64,000 bases of DNA from Halioxenophilus aromaticivorans (GTDB taxonomy: Bacteria; Pseudomonadota; Gammaproteobacteria; Pseudomonadales; Cellvibrionaceae), in assembly GCF_042850945.1 (NCBI RefSeq), contig NZ_AP031496.1, forward strand, positions 2,170,001 through 2,234,000, written 5' to 3'. Below the pieces are notes generated by a model. The model had not been told where the DNA came from, searched no databases, and was given only the letters and a program-made list of their open reading frames with translations. Position 1 is the first letter of the stretch, and the number at the start of each line of letters is the position of its first letter. The position numbers and the translations under genes are program-made. Of this stretch, positions 9,197-17,838 are shown piece by piece.

Positions 9197-10192
9197 ATGA
9201 TAGACACCGAAGTCTACGCATTTGGCTATAACGAACACACTCAGGCGTTGATAAAGCACGTAAAAGTGATTGGTATCATTGACGAGTATACCGATAAGGC
9301 CGAGATCGATAGCATACCCGTCATTAGCTTGGAACAATTGGCGCCGGGTATAACTATAGTCAATTGCGTTTATAATTCACGGGCTTTTTCTGCCCAGGCG
9401 CGATTGGAAACGTTAGGTGGTAAAGTTCTGTTTGTTGGCGATTTTATTCGCGATGATCCCGAGGCCTTTAAGGGTACTATGCTGGCGGAAGCTTTCCTGG
9501 CCATGCAAGAGGATTACTCGTTACTCAAGCAATGGCAACATCAGTTTCACGACGAAGCATCCCGTCAGCAATATTTGTCCGTGCTCGATTTTCGAAGAAC
9601 ATTAAATGTCAGACATTTGTCCTGTTTCGAAGTGAAAATTGATGCTCAGTATTTTGAACCATTTGTAGTTAATCGGCCCTATCTGCATTTAATCGATGGT
9701 GGCGCCTACGATGGTGCTGACAGCCTTCGCTTCGCTGAGTGTTTTCCGAATTATAAAAGCATCACCATATTGGAGCCATCCACTGCTAATCGAGTTTTGA
9801 TTGCGGACAAAACCAAAGCGTTAAAGCACAGCACAGTATTGGGCGCATGCTTGGGCGACCGAGAAACAACGGTGCATTTTGAGGGTGAAGGTACTGCAGC
9901 AAAAATGGTCAGTAGCGGTGGTGCGGCTACTGCCATGAGAACCATCGATACACTCGTAAAGCAAGAATCTACCCTTGTTAAACTGGATATAGAAGGTGCA
10001 GAGATGCAAGCCTTGGTTGGCGCTGCAAAAACTCTGCACCGCGTTGATGCGGGATTTGCTATTTCCGCTTATCACTTACCACACGATTTAATGCATATAC
10101 TGGATTGGCTAAAAATGTCCGAGGTGAAACGACAATTCTTTTTTCGCCACTATTCCAACGGTATTGCAGAATCAGTGGTGTTTGCCTTATGA
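9197..10192 (+). CDS. FkbM-family methyltransferase with N-terminal extension
   Basis: A 331-residue protein. The C-terminal part (about 160-330) is an FkbM-type SAM-dependent methyltransferase: LIDGGAYDGADS (about 165-176) is the SAM-binding motif I and LVKLDIEGAEMQAL (about 260-273) is the family hallmark. The first 90 residues look like a small Rossmann-type domain (YAFGYNEHTQ at the start, then VIGIIDEYTDKAEI), as found fused to sugar-modifying enzymes. It probably O-methylates a sugar of the flagellin glycan. It begins one base after the GT41-like gene and overlaps the next gene by four bases. Confidence 0.85.
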   Translation: MIDTEVYAFGYNEHTQALIKHVKVIGIIDEYTDKAEIDSIPVISLEQLAPGITIVNCVYNSRAFSAQARLETLGGKVLFVGDFIRDDPEAFKGTMLAEAFLAMQEDYSLLKQWQHQFHDEASRQQYLSVLDFRRTLNVRHLSCFEVKIDAQYFEPFVVNRPYLHLIDGGAYDGADSLRFAECFPNYKSITILEPSTANRVLIADKTKALKHSTVLGACLGDRETTVHFEGEGTAAKMVSSGGAATAMRTIDTLVKQESTLVKLDIEGAEMQALVGAAKTLHRVDAGFAISAYHLPHDLMHILDWLKMSEVKRQFFFRHYSNGIAESVVFAL

Positions 10193-10899
10193 CTGAGCAA
10201 TCACAACCCGTAGCAACATCCCATTGCCGTCCCCTGGTGATATACGGTAACGGCGCTATGGCGGCCGTTTATGATTCCTATTTCCGTACTCGGGGGGTGA
10301 TTGCGTTTACGGTGGAGTCTCGCTTTAAGCATTCAGACACCTTTGCCGATCGGCCGCTCATTGCCTTTGAGCAATTAGCAGAAACCTTTGTCGCCGAAAA
10401 AACTGATGTTATTGTGGCAGTGGGCTACAGCGCCATGAACAGCATTCGTGCCCGGATCGCTGACGAAGTGAAAGCCATTGGTTTTCAGCTTGGTAGTTAC
10501 CTAGCGCCCGGCTTTTCGCTTCATACCGGAAGTAGTGTTGGTGAACACTGTGTGGTTTTAGAGCACTGCTCTATGCATTGCCACACGCGGGTGGGGCGTA
10601 ACGTGTTTATCTCCAGTGGCGTAAACATTGGCCATCATTGCCAGATAGGTAGCAACGTATGGATAAACGCAGGCGTTGCGCTGGCCGGCGGGGTAACCAT
10701 CGGCGATAACTGTTTTTTAGGCGTTAACGCCAGTGTCGCTCATGGCGTTACTCTCGCACCCGGCACCTATGTGGGAGCCAATACTCTAGTGTCAAAAAAT
10801 ACTGAAGACAATCAAGTGGTGGTGACGCCGGCAGGTGAGGTTTACGATTTAGACAGCCGCGTGTTTCTTGCCGCATTGGAGGCCGCACATGCTAATTGA
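10189..10899 (+). CDS. NeuD/PglD-like hexapeptide-repeat acyltransferase
   Basis: A 236-residue protein with the layout of sialic-acid O-acetyltransferase NeuD and N-acetyltransferase PglD. A Rossmann-like N-terminus (LVIYGNGAMAAVYDSYF) is followed by a left-handed beta-helix of hexapeptide repeats from about residue 105 (for example GRNVFISSGVNIGHHCQIG and VTIGDNCFLGVNASVAHGV). The ATG at 10189 overlaps the fkbM-like stop (ATGA), which favours it over upstream in-frame codons. These enzymes acylate amino- or hydroxyl groups of nucleotide sugars. The adjacent ligase and carrier protein suggest that it may use an ACP-bound acyl donor rather than acetyl-CoA. Confidence 0.85.
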   Translation: MTEQSQPVATSHCRPLVIYGNGAMAAVYDSYFRTRGVIAFTVESRFKHSDTFADRPLIAFEQLAETFVAEKTDVIVAVGYSAMNSIRARIADEVKAIGFQLGSYLAPGFSLHTGSSVGEHCVVLEHCSMHCHTRVGRNVFISSGVNIGHHCQIGSNVWINAGVALAGGVTIGDNCFLGVNASVAHGVTLAPGTYVGANTLVSKNTEDNQVVVTPAGEVYDLDSRVFLAALEAAHAN

Positions 10900-12445
10900 A
10901 GCGATCACCGAAGCCTACACAGGCAACCAAGATAAAACAGCGCTGATTATCGATGAAAAGCAGTGGAGTTTTGAGGAGTTAATCCGTGGTGTCCGCCAGC
11001 AAGCCGATGTTCTTAAACAAAGTGGCGTACGTCAAGGTGACCGCGTAATTTCGCTTTTGCCCAACGGTTGGCATGCAACGGTGATGCTATTAGCTTGCGC
11101 GCAAATTGGCTCTACCTATGTGCCCATGCCACTGTCCAGTACCACCTCCGCGCTAGCCACAGCTACGGCTGCAGTCAGCGCGCAGCATATAGTGTTGTGG
11201 TACGGTGTCACCGAAACTCACAATGAAATCTTTGCCAACGCGGTGGTTTTTGAAGTCCAGCCTGATGATCCTTTGGCTCGGTTAGTGTCCGTAGGGGCCC
11301 AGGTGGCACAGGCGTCAATAGCGCCAAGCAGTATTGACAAGAGTGGCGGTACTTCTCGTCGGAGTAGTACTCCGTTTATTCTAACCATGACATCCGGCTC
11401 CACCGGTGCACCTAAGCCCATTATGCTGTCCCAGGCGACTAAGTTGCTACGCGCACGCGCGGCGATTGCGACCTACAACCTAACCCGCACCGATACAACG
11501 TTAATTGCCACGCCGCTTTATCACTCGTTAGCGCAGAGGCTATTGTTGGTCAGTTTGTTAAGCGGTGGCAGCGTCGTGATTCTGCCGAAGTTTACGCAAA
11601 ACCTTTGGCTTGCCAGTATTGCTAGTTATCAAGTTACGTTTACTATCGCCGTTTCTTCGCAATTGGTTCCGTTAATCGATTTACCCGACGCCGAGATCGC
11701 TAAGCTAGCCAGCTTAAAAACATTGGTGTCGTCTTCGGCCTTAATGAATCTAAGCGATAAAGAACAATTGCTGCCCCGGTTAGACTGCCACTTTCACGAG
11801 TGCTATGGCGCCTCTGAGGTGGCCATTGTTACCGATGTACAGTTTGGTGAAGACTCACCATTGGGAACAGTGGGGCGGCCCTTGCCCGGTGTGAGAATTA
11901 AAATTCTAGATAGTGATAATAAACCTTGCGCTACCAACAGTGTCGGTGAAATCTGCGTCCAGTCGCCATACCATTTCAGTGGCTATTATCAATGCGAAGC
12001 CGCAACCAAGGCGGCTTTCGACCAAGGTTTTTTTAAGACCGGTGATCTTGGTTATGTGGATTGCAGAGGATATTTGTTTTACGCGGGCCGGAAAAAAGAC
12101 GTTATTATCAGTGGTGGAATCAATATTTATCCCAACGACGTTGAACAGGCCCTAGAGTCTCTAACCGGCGTTGCTGAAGCTGCGGCTTTCCCTGTTCCTG
12201 ATGATCAATTAGGCGAGGTTGTTGCAGTTGCTCTAGTGGCGGAGCCTGCCACCATTCTAAATGCACACTACTTGCGGCTAGAAATATTCGACCGTCTTGC
12301 CGATTATCAGTTGCCCAGGCATTGGTACTTTGTGGAATCCTTACCTAAAACAGCTTTGGGTAAGTTACAGCGCTTTCGCTTAGCACAATTGCACCAGTGC
12401 CGAAAACAACCCAATGAAACAACCTCTGCGGGGTTAAACTCATGA
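10889..12445 (+). CDS. AMP-dependent acyl synthetase/ligase
   Basis: A 518-residue member of the adenylate-forming (ANL) superfamily. The ATP-binding loop reads TMTSGSTGAPKPIMLS, the A5 region is HECYGASEVAI, the A8 hinge is YAGRKKDVIISGGINIYP, and the A10 lysine is in PKTALGKLQRFRL. All catalytic parts are present. The ATG at 10889 has a GGAGG site six bases upstream and overlaps the previous gene by 11 bases. It should activate a carboxylic acid as acyl-AMP and pass it to CoA or, more likely given the neighbour at 13577, to the acyl carrier protein, much as DltA charges DltC. The acid is unknown. Confidence 0.88.
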   Translation: MLIEAITEAYTGNQDKTALIIDEKQWSFEELIRGVRQQADVLKQSGVRQGDRVISLLPNGWHATVMLLACAQIGSTYVPMPLSSTTSALATATAAVSAQHIVLWYGVTETHNEIFANAVVFEVQPDDPLARLVSVGAQVAQASIAPSSIDKSGGTSRRSSTPFILTMTSGSTGAPKPIMLSQATKLLRARAAIATYNLTRTDTTLIATPLYHSLAQRLLLVSLLSGGSVVILPKFTQNLWLASIASYQVTFTIAVSSQLVPLIDLPDAEIAKLASLKTLVSSSALMNLSDKEQLLPRLDCHFHECYGASEVAIVTDVQFGEDSPLGTVGRPLPGVRIKILDSDNKPCATNSVGEICVQSPYHFSGYYQCEAATKAAFDQGFFKTGDLGYVDCRGYLFYAGRKKDVIISGGINIYPNDVEQALESLTGVAEAAAFPVPDDQLGEVVAVALVAEPATILNAHYLRLEIFDRLADYQLPRHWYFVESLPKTALGKLQRFRLAQLHQCRKQPNETTSAGLNS

Positions 12446-13662
12446 AGTTTCAAACGCTTTCTCCCTTAAAGCTTGGTTTTATCGGTGGCGGTTGTAATTC
12501 TGCTGTGGGCTATGCCCATTATTGCGCTGCGCAATTAGACGGTGAGTGGCAACTGGCGGCCGGCAGTTTTAGCCGAGATGAACGAGTTAATGCGATCACC
12601 GCACGTCAGTACGGTGTGGCACCAGATAAGGTGTACGCCGATTGGCAAATGCTGTTGGAGCGCGAGGCGAAAGCGCTGGATGCGGTGGTCATACTCACGC
12701 CTACACCAGAGCATGAGGCCATGGTGTGCGCGGCCTTGTCCCACGGGTTAGCCGTAATTTGCGAAAAGTCGTTAACGCCTAGCCTTGCAGCGGCCAAGCG
12801 AGTGCGGGCGGTATGTGAACGTGAGCAAGGGCGTTTGCTGGTCACTTACAATTACAGTGCTTACCCACAAATACGCGAGCTGCAAGCACGTATCGAAAGT
12901 GGTCAGCTGGGCGCTATTCATCATGTGCAAGTAGAAATGCCCCAGGAGGGCTTTGCCAGGTTGCAAGAAGGCGGTAAGCAGCCGTCGCCACAAGCTTGGC
13001 GGCTGGAGGACCAAGAGATTCCGACGCTGCATTTGGATTTAACTACCCACCTTCATCACCTGGTGTATTTTCTGACGGGGCAGCGGCCGCTTGAGGTTAT
13101 GGCGGATCACAACAGCTTCGGTTGGTTTCCCCAAGTAATCGATGATGCCACCGCGGTGGTTAAATACAGCGGCGATATGACGGCTCGCTACTGGGTGAGC
13201 AAATCGTCCTTGGGCTATAAAAATGGGCTGCGGATTCATCTCTCCGGTAGCTTGGGTTCCGCTCAGTGGGTGCAATCTCAACCAGAGGAACTCACGCTTA
13301 ACTACGTTGATGGCCGGCGCGAAATTATTGAACGGGGCAGCCCTTGTTTAGTGGCCAACCAAATTGAATTTAATCGATTCAAAGCTGGCCACCCGGCGGG
13401 GTTTATCGAGGCATTTGCCAATCTGTACCGCGAGTTTGCCATGGCAATTAGGCATCCCGACACCAGTAAGGGAAGGGCGGTGTATAAAGATTACGGTTTA
13501 ACTCCGGCCATTGAGGGGCTGGCGCTAATGCAGGCAATGACGCAATCACACAATAACAGGCAGTGGGAGAATCTCCATGGCAAAAATTCAACAGTTGCAG
13601 CCCGCGGGCAACGAAGCGTTAAACGATCCTATCCAGCAGTGGCTACTCGCGGAACTTCGTAA
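12442..13662 (+). CDS. Gfo/Idh/MocA-family oxidoreductase
   Basis: A 406-residue NAD(P)-dependent oxidoreductase of the glucose-fructose/inositol dehydrogenase family. The dinucleotide-binding start is KLGFIGGGCNSAVGYAH, followed by the hallmark ICEKSLTPS (about residues 108-116, corresponding to the catalytic EKP lysine region) and a DLTTHLHHLVYFL segment in the substrate domain. These enzymes oxidise or reduce sugar hydroxyls or ketones, often in rare-sugar biosynthesis. The ATG overlaps the ligase stop (ATGA). The last 86 bases overlap the acyl carrier protein gene in another frame. A role in preparing the keto-sugar used by the aminotransferase is plausible but inferred. Confidence 0.87.
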   Translation: MKFQTLSPLKLGFIGGGCNSAVGYAHYCAAQLDGEWQLAAGSFSRDERVNAITARQYGVAPDKVYADWQMLLEREAKALDAVVILTPTPEHEAMVCAALSHGLAVICEKSLTPSLAAAKRVRAVCEREQGRLLVTYNYSAYPQIRELQARIESGQLGAIHHVQVEMPQEGFARLQEGGKQPSPQAWRLEDQEIPTLHLDLTTHLHHLVYFLTGQRPLEVMADHNSFGWFPQVIDDATAVVKYSGDMTARYWVSKSSLGYKNGLRIHLSGSLGSAQWVQSQPEELTLNYVDGRREIIERGSPCLVANQIEFNRFKAGHPAGFIEAFANLYREFAMAIRHPDTSKGRAVYKDYGLTPAIEGLALMQAMTQSHNNRQWENLHGKNSTVAARGQRSVKRSYPAVATRGTS

Positions 13663-13870
13663 ATATGGTGAGCCGTGTTTGCGTGAGGACGGCGATGTGT
13701 ATTATCGCCAGGATGGCTTGCTGGATTCCATGAGCACCTTAAAATTTATGGTGGCGATACAAAAGCAATATGATATGGTTTTTAGTCCAGAGCAATTTAA
13801 CAGTCAAGCCACTGCAACACTACGTCAATTGTCTCAGGCCATTGCTGCTGCGTTGGCGACATCAGATTGA
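13577..13870 (+). CDS. Acyl carrier protein-like protein
   Basis: A 97-residue protein with the phosphopantetheine attachment pattern LLDSMSTLKFMVAIQ; the serine of DSM (about S51) should carry the prosthetic group. The surrounding helices (WLLAELRKYG before, FNSQATATLRQLSQAIAAAL after) match the ACP fold. The sequence is closer to dedicated carrier proteins of secondary pathways than to fatty-acid AcpP, which normally contains DSLD. It starts inside the oxidoreductase gene, behind a GGGAG ribosome site. It is the last gene of the operon and probably holds the acyl group made by the ligase for transfer to the amino-sugar. Confidence 0.85.
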   Translation: MAKIQQLQPAGNEALNDPIQQWLLAELRKYGEPCLREDGDVYYRQDGLLDSMSTLKFMVAIQKQYDMVFSPEQFNSQATATLRQLSQAIAAALATSD

Positions 13871-14109
13871 ATTTGAACCATTTGAGTAGTTAGTAAAAAT
13901 ATTGTAGCGAAAAGTGAGGGCAGTGCTGACGCCCATGTGGCGTTGGCGTATGGGCCGCTTATACAGGGCTTGCGTGTAGAGTTTTTACATGAAGCTTTTG
14001 TATGCAGAACCGACAAGACTTTTAAATTCTATTTTTATTTTAAAATTATAAATACAATCTCAGTGAGATTACTCACAGATCCACCTCATAACTGAATTGA
14101 TAAACCAGT

Positions 14110-15630
14110 TCACAATGCCTCAATACAGCCGTTAATAATTGCCATAAACCGTGCCGAATCTTCGGCCTCGGCTAGGTTAACCGGTAATGCTCTGTTTAGG
14201 GTAACGGTTTTGTACCAGTAGCAGTGTTTTATTTCGGTAAACCAACGCCAATCAGCCACTGTAGGTAAAAGCAAAGTGGCATTCACTCCTAAAGCGGCGG
14301 CCAAGTGCAAGGTGGAGTTATCCACACCAATGTAGCCGTCCAATTCGGTCAGGAGCTGCGCGCTGGCCACAAGATCATTTTTCAAATCAAACTCTGGGGT
14401 TTCAATCCCCTGTTCTTGAAGCCAGGCGCGCTCCGTCTCGGTTGAATCATATTGCAGGTTAACCCATTGAACCTCCGGTGCCGTTTTTAGTAGAGACCAA
14501 ACGTCCATATCCAAAGATCGATGGCCGCCGCCCGTGCCGTAGCGGCCGCCACGCCAAGAAAACCCCATTCGCTTGGTGTATTGAGAACCCGGTTCGGCTT
14601 GCGGTGCTGCGCCGTCGGTGGCCGGTGGTTGGAGATAACTCGGCACCGGAGAAAAGTCCTCAAAGCTGGTAATGAAATGGCTCGGTAACGAGCCTAGAGA
14701 AATTTGGGAGTCAAACTCTGTGTAGTCGCCGTCGTAGCTTTGTGTCAGCACTTGCATGCCGGCGGGTAGCAGCGGGTGCAAGCGTGGGTCCACTTTTACT
14801 GTTACTTGGCAATGCAAACGTTGGTAAAGGGAGAGAAACATGATTTGGTCGCCCAGACCCTGATCTGCCCACAGTAATAAATGATGCGTTGGCTCTTGTT
14901 CTCTTTGCCACAAAGGAAGGGGGAATTGTTCTCGGTTGCACACCGGGTCACGCCAACGCCACTCGTTCTCCGACCAGCCCAAGGCGAACTCTCCGCTCAT
15001 TAGACTTAAATGCGCAAGGTTAATGTGGGCAAAGAAGTTATCTGGGGCCAGCTCAAGTGCATGGCTAAATTGCCGTGCTGATTGGGGTAGGTTATTAAGT
15101 GACTTTTCAATGACAGCCAAATTGATGTGTGATTGTGGGTTATTGGACGACATTTCCAATCCCAATACTGCGCAGGCCTTGGCATCGTGAAATTTACCCT
15201 GGCGGAAATACGCTTCTGCTAAGCGAGCAACGATCTCTGCGTGGGGGAGTGTGGTTAAGGCCTCGCGCAGTATGACTTCTACTTTATCCGATTGGTTACT
15301 GGCCAATAACATGTCGGCCAGGGAAACGAGAATGGCGAGATTCTTCGGTTGAGCAATGTGGGCGGAGTGTAAAAAGGCAATGGCCAACTCTGTGTTTTGC
15401 TGCATGGCCGGCTCTTGTGCCAAGGCAATGGCCTGCAACGCCACGCTTTCCAGGTTAGCGGCCTTGGCAAAGCAGCGCACGCCCAAATCAAAGAACCCCT
15501 GTTTCAAACAGATATTCACCAGAGATATCTGCGCGTGGGGGCTGTCTTGTTGATCGCTAATGGCGCCGATCAGCACCTGCGCCTCTTGATGGTTGCCATT
15601 GTCCAGCGCGGCCTGCAGTTGCTCAAGCAT
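14110..15630 (-). CDS. TPR-containing glycosyltransferase, FlmG-like
   Basis: A 506-residue protein in two parts. Residues about 1-225 carry tetratricopeptide repeats (for example LAEAYFRQGKFHDAKACAVL and FSHALELAPDNFFAHINLA). Residues about 240-506 resemble a GT-B/GT9-type glycosyltransferase half, with LLLWADQGLGDQIMFLSLY, a GFSWRGG segment and the conserved DGYIGVDNSTLHLAAALGV block. This matches the layout of Caulobacter FlmG, where the TPRs bind flagellin and the second domain transfers the sugar. The ATG at 15630 is chosen because upstream residues look non-coding and AAGG lies before it. It is convergent with the island and divergent from fliC1. Confidence 0.8.
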   Translation of the reverse strand: MLEQLQAALDNGNHQEAQVLIGAISDQQDSPHAQISLVNICLKQGFFDLGVRCFAKAANLESVALQAIALAQEPAMQQNTELAIAFLHSAHIAQPKNLAILVSLADMLLASNQSDKVEVILREALTTLPHAEIVARLAEAYFRQGKFHDAKACAVLGLEMSSNNPQSHINLAVIEKSLNNLPQSARQFSHALELAPDNFFAHINLAHLSLMSGEFALGWSENEWRWRDPVCNREQFPLPLWQREQEPTHHLLLWADQGLGDQIMFLSLYQRLHCQVTVKVDPRLHPLLPAGMQVLTQSYDGDYTEFDSQISLGSLPSHFITSFEDFSPVPSYLQPPATDGAAPQAEPGSQYTKRMGFSWRGGRYGTGGGHRSLDMDVWSLLKTAPEVQWVNLQYDSTETERAWLQEQGIETPEFDLKNDLVASAQLLTELDGYIGVDNSTLHLAAALGVNATLLLPTVADWRWFTEIKHCYWYKTVTLNRALPVNLAEAEDSARFMAIINGCIEAL

Positions 15631-16007
15631 AGGATTCGCCTTGGTGTCAAAATGTGGTCGTAATAAAGAAGGATGTTGGTGAGTAGCAATGGCAATGCCA
15701 GCTGGGCATTTGCTCTGCTTATCTTGGCATGGCAATACCGCGGCAACATGGGTTGCTAGCGCAGTGCGGATGCCCAGGCGGAGGTTGGTTAGGGCGGCAA
15801 TATCTTGCCAAACTTCGCACCTATTAGTTATAGGAAGGTGGCTTTATATAACCATTTCATCTTAACGAAAATTAATTTCTGCCGGGCCTGAAATTTAACC
15901 GCTGGCTCGAACTTTTTCTCTAAAGGAAAATTTTTTAGAGCCGAATTCCAGGTTGTGAGTAATTTATTACGAGGATCTTATTCCCGTCCGGGGCTAGGAG
16001 TAGAGAA
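15631..16007. other. Divergent intergenic region between the TPR-glycosyltransferase and flagellin 1
   Basis: This 377-base region contains the sigma-28 promoter of the first flagellin gene (15921-15947) and an untranslated leader of about 50 bases. The remainder should hold the promoter of the minus-strand gene, but no clear element was recognised. Confidence 0.6.
15921..15947 (+). promoter_or_regulatory. Sigma-28 (FliA) promoter of flagellin gene 1
   Basis: TAAA at 15921-15924, a 15-base spacer and GCCGAATT at 15940-15947 match the sigma-28 consensus TAAA-N15-GCCGATAA closely. The start codon of flagellin 1 is 60 bases downstream. Confidence 0.85.
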
Positions 16008-17540
16008 ATGGCATTAACAGTAAATACAAACGTCGCGTCTTTAAATACGCAAAGAAACTTAAACCACTCATCCGATGACTTAAACGTGTCTTTACAGCGT
16101 TTGTCTACCGGGTTCCGAATTAACAGCGCAAAAGACGATGCTGCCGGTTTGCAAATTTCCAACCGTCTTACATCTCAGGTTAACGGCCTAAGTGTAGCAG
16201 CGCGTAACGCCAATGATGGTATTTCACTTGCGCAGGTTGCCGAGGGTGCAATGCAACAGTCAACGGATATTTTACAGCGTATCCGAGACCTTGCGCTGCA
16301 AGCAGCCAACGGCAGTAACGCCGCTTCAGAGCGCCAAGCCTTGCAAGAAGAGGTTAGCCAACTTAAAGAAGAATTGACTCGTATCGCCGATACCACCACC
16401 TTCGGTGGTCGTAAGATTCTCGACGGTACTTTCGGTACTTCTTCTTTCCAAGTGGGAGCGGAGGCCAACCAAACTATTGAGGTTACTCTGACGAACGCTT
16501 CGGCGGAGCGTCTGGGTAATTATCGAGTGCAAGCGGAAGGCTCCGTTGCGGGTAACATTTCTGCGGGCATCGGTGCCAGCCAGTTTACTCCGGGCAGTGT
16601 GGGCATTCTGGGTGCATTTGGTTCGGCATCTGTGGCTATCGAATCCGGCGATACTGCCAGTGACGTTGCCGATGCGATCAACGCTACTTCAGAATCCACC
16701 GGTGTAACAGCCAGTGCGGTAAACGCGGTATCAATCAATGCCACGGATATCGCCATAGGCTTTGATGCTGCCAACGGTGTTGGTGATTCCGTGAGCTTTG
16801 CCATTGGCACCAACAACGGTGATGGAAAATCAAATACCACGGACGTTGTATTGACCACCACCGGAGACGGCGCGCAGGATCTAGAAAACCTTCGCGATGC
16901 GATTAATGCCGATGCCGGTAAAAATGGTTTGTCAGCGGCGATAGATGAAAACGGGAATCTGCTCATTACCGCCAAAGACGGTGATAATATTGAAGTAAGC
17001 AGTTTCGAAGAAATTGATTCTAACGGATCTGCCAACGACTCATCGATTACCTTTAGGCCGGTACTACCCGATGGTAGTTTTTCAGCCAACACGGTTAGTC
17101 TCAACGGAGCTGCTGATACCGAGCTGGAAGCGGTAGGTACAATTACCCTGGATAGCTACAAACCGTTTACGTTGCTCGGTAGTACCTTTGACGAGATCAG
17201 CGCGGATACCATTGGTGTTTTGCAAACCGTAGAAACCATTGATGTTACCAGTGCCCAGGGCGCACAAAACGCGATTGCCATTGTTGATGGTGCGATATCG
17301 TCCATCGATAGCCAGCGCGCGGTGTTAGGTGCGGTACAGAACCGATTCGAAAACACCATTGCTAACCTGCAAAATATTTCGGAAAACGTCACCGCTGCTC
17401 GCAGTCGAATTAAAGACACCGATTACGCAGCAGAGTCGGCTCAAATGACGAAGAACCAAATTCTGCAACAAGCCGGTACCTCGGTGCTCGCGCAGGCCAA
17501 CCAGATTCCGCAGGCGGTATTGAGTCTGCTGGGAGGCTAA
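16008..17540 (+). CDS. fliC: Flagellin (paralogue 1)
   Basis: A 510-residue flagellin, the filament subunit. The N-terminal D0/D1 domain begins MALTVNTNVASLNTQRNL and includes LQRLSTGFRINSAKDDAAGL; the C-terminal domain contains GAVQNRFENTIANLQNISEN and ends QAVLSLLGG. Residues about 180-400 form an exposed, Asp/Gly/Ala/Ser-rich variable region in which most differences from the second flagellin fall. Several N-X-S/T tripeptides (NHS, NGS, NQT, NAS, NAT) occur, relevant if the GT41-like enzyme is N-directed. It has its own sigma-28 promoter, a GGAG ribosome site and a terminator downstream. Confidence 0.97.
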   Translation: MALTVNTNVASLNTQRNLNHSSDDLNVSLQRLSTGFRINSAKDDAAGLQISNRLTSQVNGLSVAARNANDGISLAQVAEGAMQQSTDILQRIRDLALQAANGSNAASERQALQEEVSQLKEELTRIADTTTFGGRKILDGTFGTSSFQVGAEANQTIEVTLTNASAERLGNYRVQAEGSVAGNISAGIGASQFTPGSVGILGAFGSASVAIESGDTASDVADAINATSESTGVTASAVNAVSINATDIAIGFDAANGVGDSVSFAIGTNNGDGKSNTTDVVLTTTGDGAQDLENLRDAINADAGKNGLSAAIDENGNLLITAKDGDNIEVSSFEEIDSNGSANDSSITFRPVLPDGSFSANTVSLNGAADTELEAVGTITLDSYKPFTLLGSTFDEISADTIGVLQTVETIDVTSAQGAQNAIAIVDGAISSIDSQRAVLGAVQNRFENTIANLQNISENVTAARSRIKDTDYAAESAQMTKNQILQQAGTSVLAQANQIPQAVLSLLGG

Positions 17541-17705
17541 ATAATATTGCCCGGCGCCTGGTTATTGGGGTGCTGGGGTTTTCTATTCGTGTTGACTGGG
17601 TTTTACTATATATAACCGTTGCCTTCTTTAGCGAATATGAATTCAGCGATTGTTGTTAGAACCCAATTCAGGCGAATTTTTTTGCCATTACTACCTCAAG
17701 TATTA

Positions 17706-17729
17706 CCGCCTTTTATAGGCGGTTTTTTT
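17706..17729 (+). terminator. Rho-independent terminator after flagellin 1
   Basis: CCGCC and GGCGG form a 5-bp stem around a 7-base A/T loop, followed directly by seven T. It separates transcription of the two flagellin genes. Confidence 0.8.
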
Positions 17730-17761
17730 AGATTTGATATCGCTAATCCTTTTCGCTAAGG

Positions 17762-17838
17762 TTTCTTCTTTCTTCTTTCTTCTTTCTTCTTTCTTCTTTC
17801 TTCTTTCTTCTTTCTTCTTTCTTCTTTCTTCTTTCTTC
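17762..17838. repeat. Heptanucleotide tandem repeat (TTTCTTC) x 11
   Basis: Eleven perfect, consecutive copies of TTTCTTC occupy 77 bases, followed by a decayed continuation rich in T and C to about 17856. One strand is all pyrimidine. The tract ends 256 bases upstream of the -35 box of the flagellin 2 promoter. Because it is non-coding, copy-number change would alter spacing rather than reading frame. Confidence 0.95.

Noticed and set aside
13834..14016. Minus-strand open frame after the ACP gene
   Set aside because: Only 60 residues, overlaps the ACP end, and has no ribosome site or recognisable motif.
14056..14070. Palindrome AATCTCAGTGAGATT between the ACP and TPR-glycosyltransferase genes
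   Set aside because: It lies in a short gap between convergent genes, with no T tract or promoter context to suggest a function.
5040..15630. The island as a recently acquired mobile element
   Set aside because: No integrase, transposase, flanking repeats or tRNA was seen, and the base composition is not clearly different by eye.
17762..17838. CRISPR-like array
   Set aside because: The units are contiguous heptamers without spacers; it is a simple-sequence repeat.
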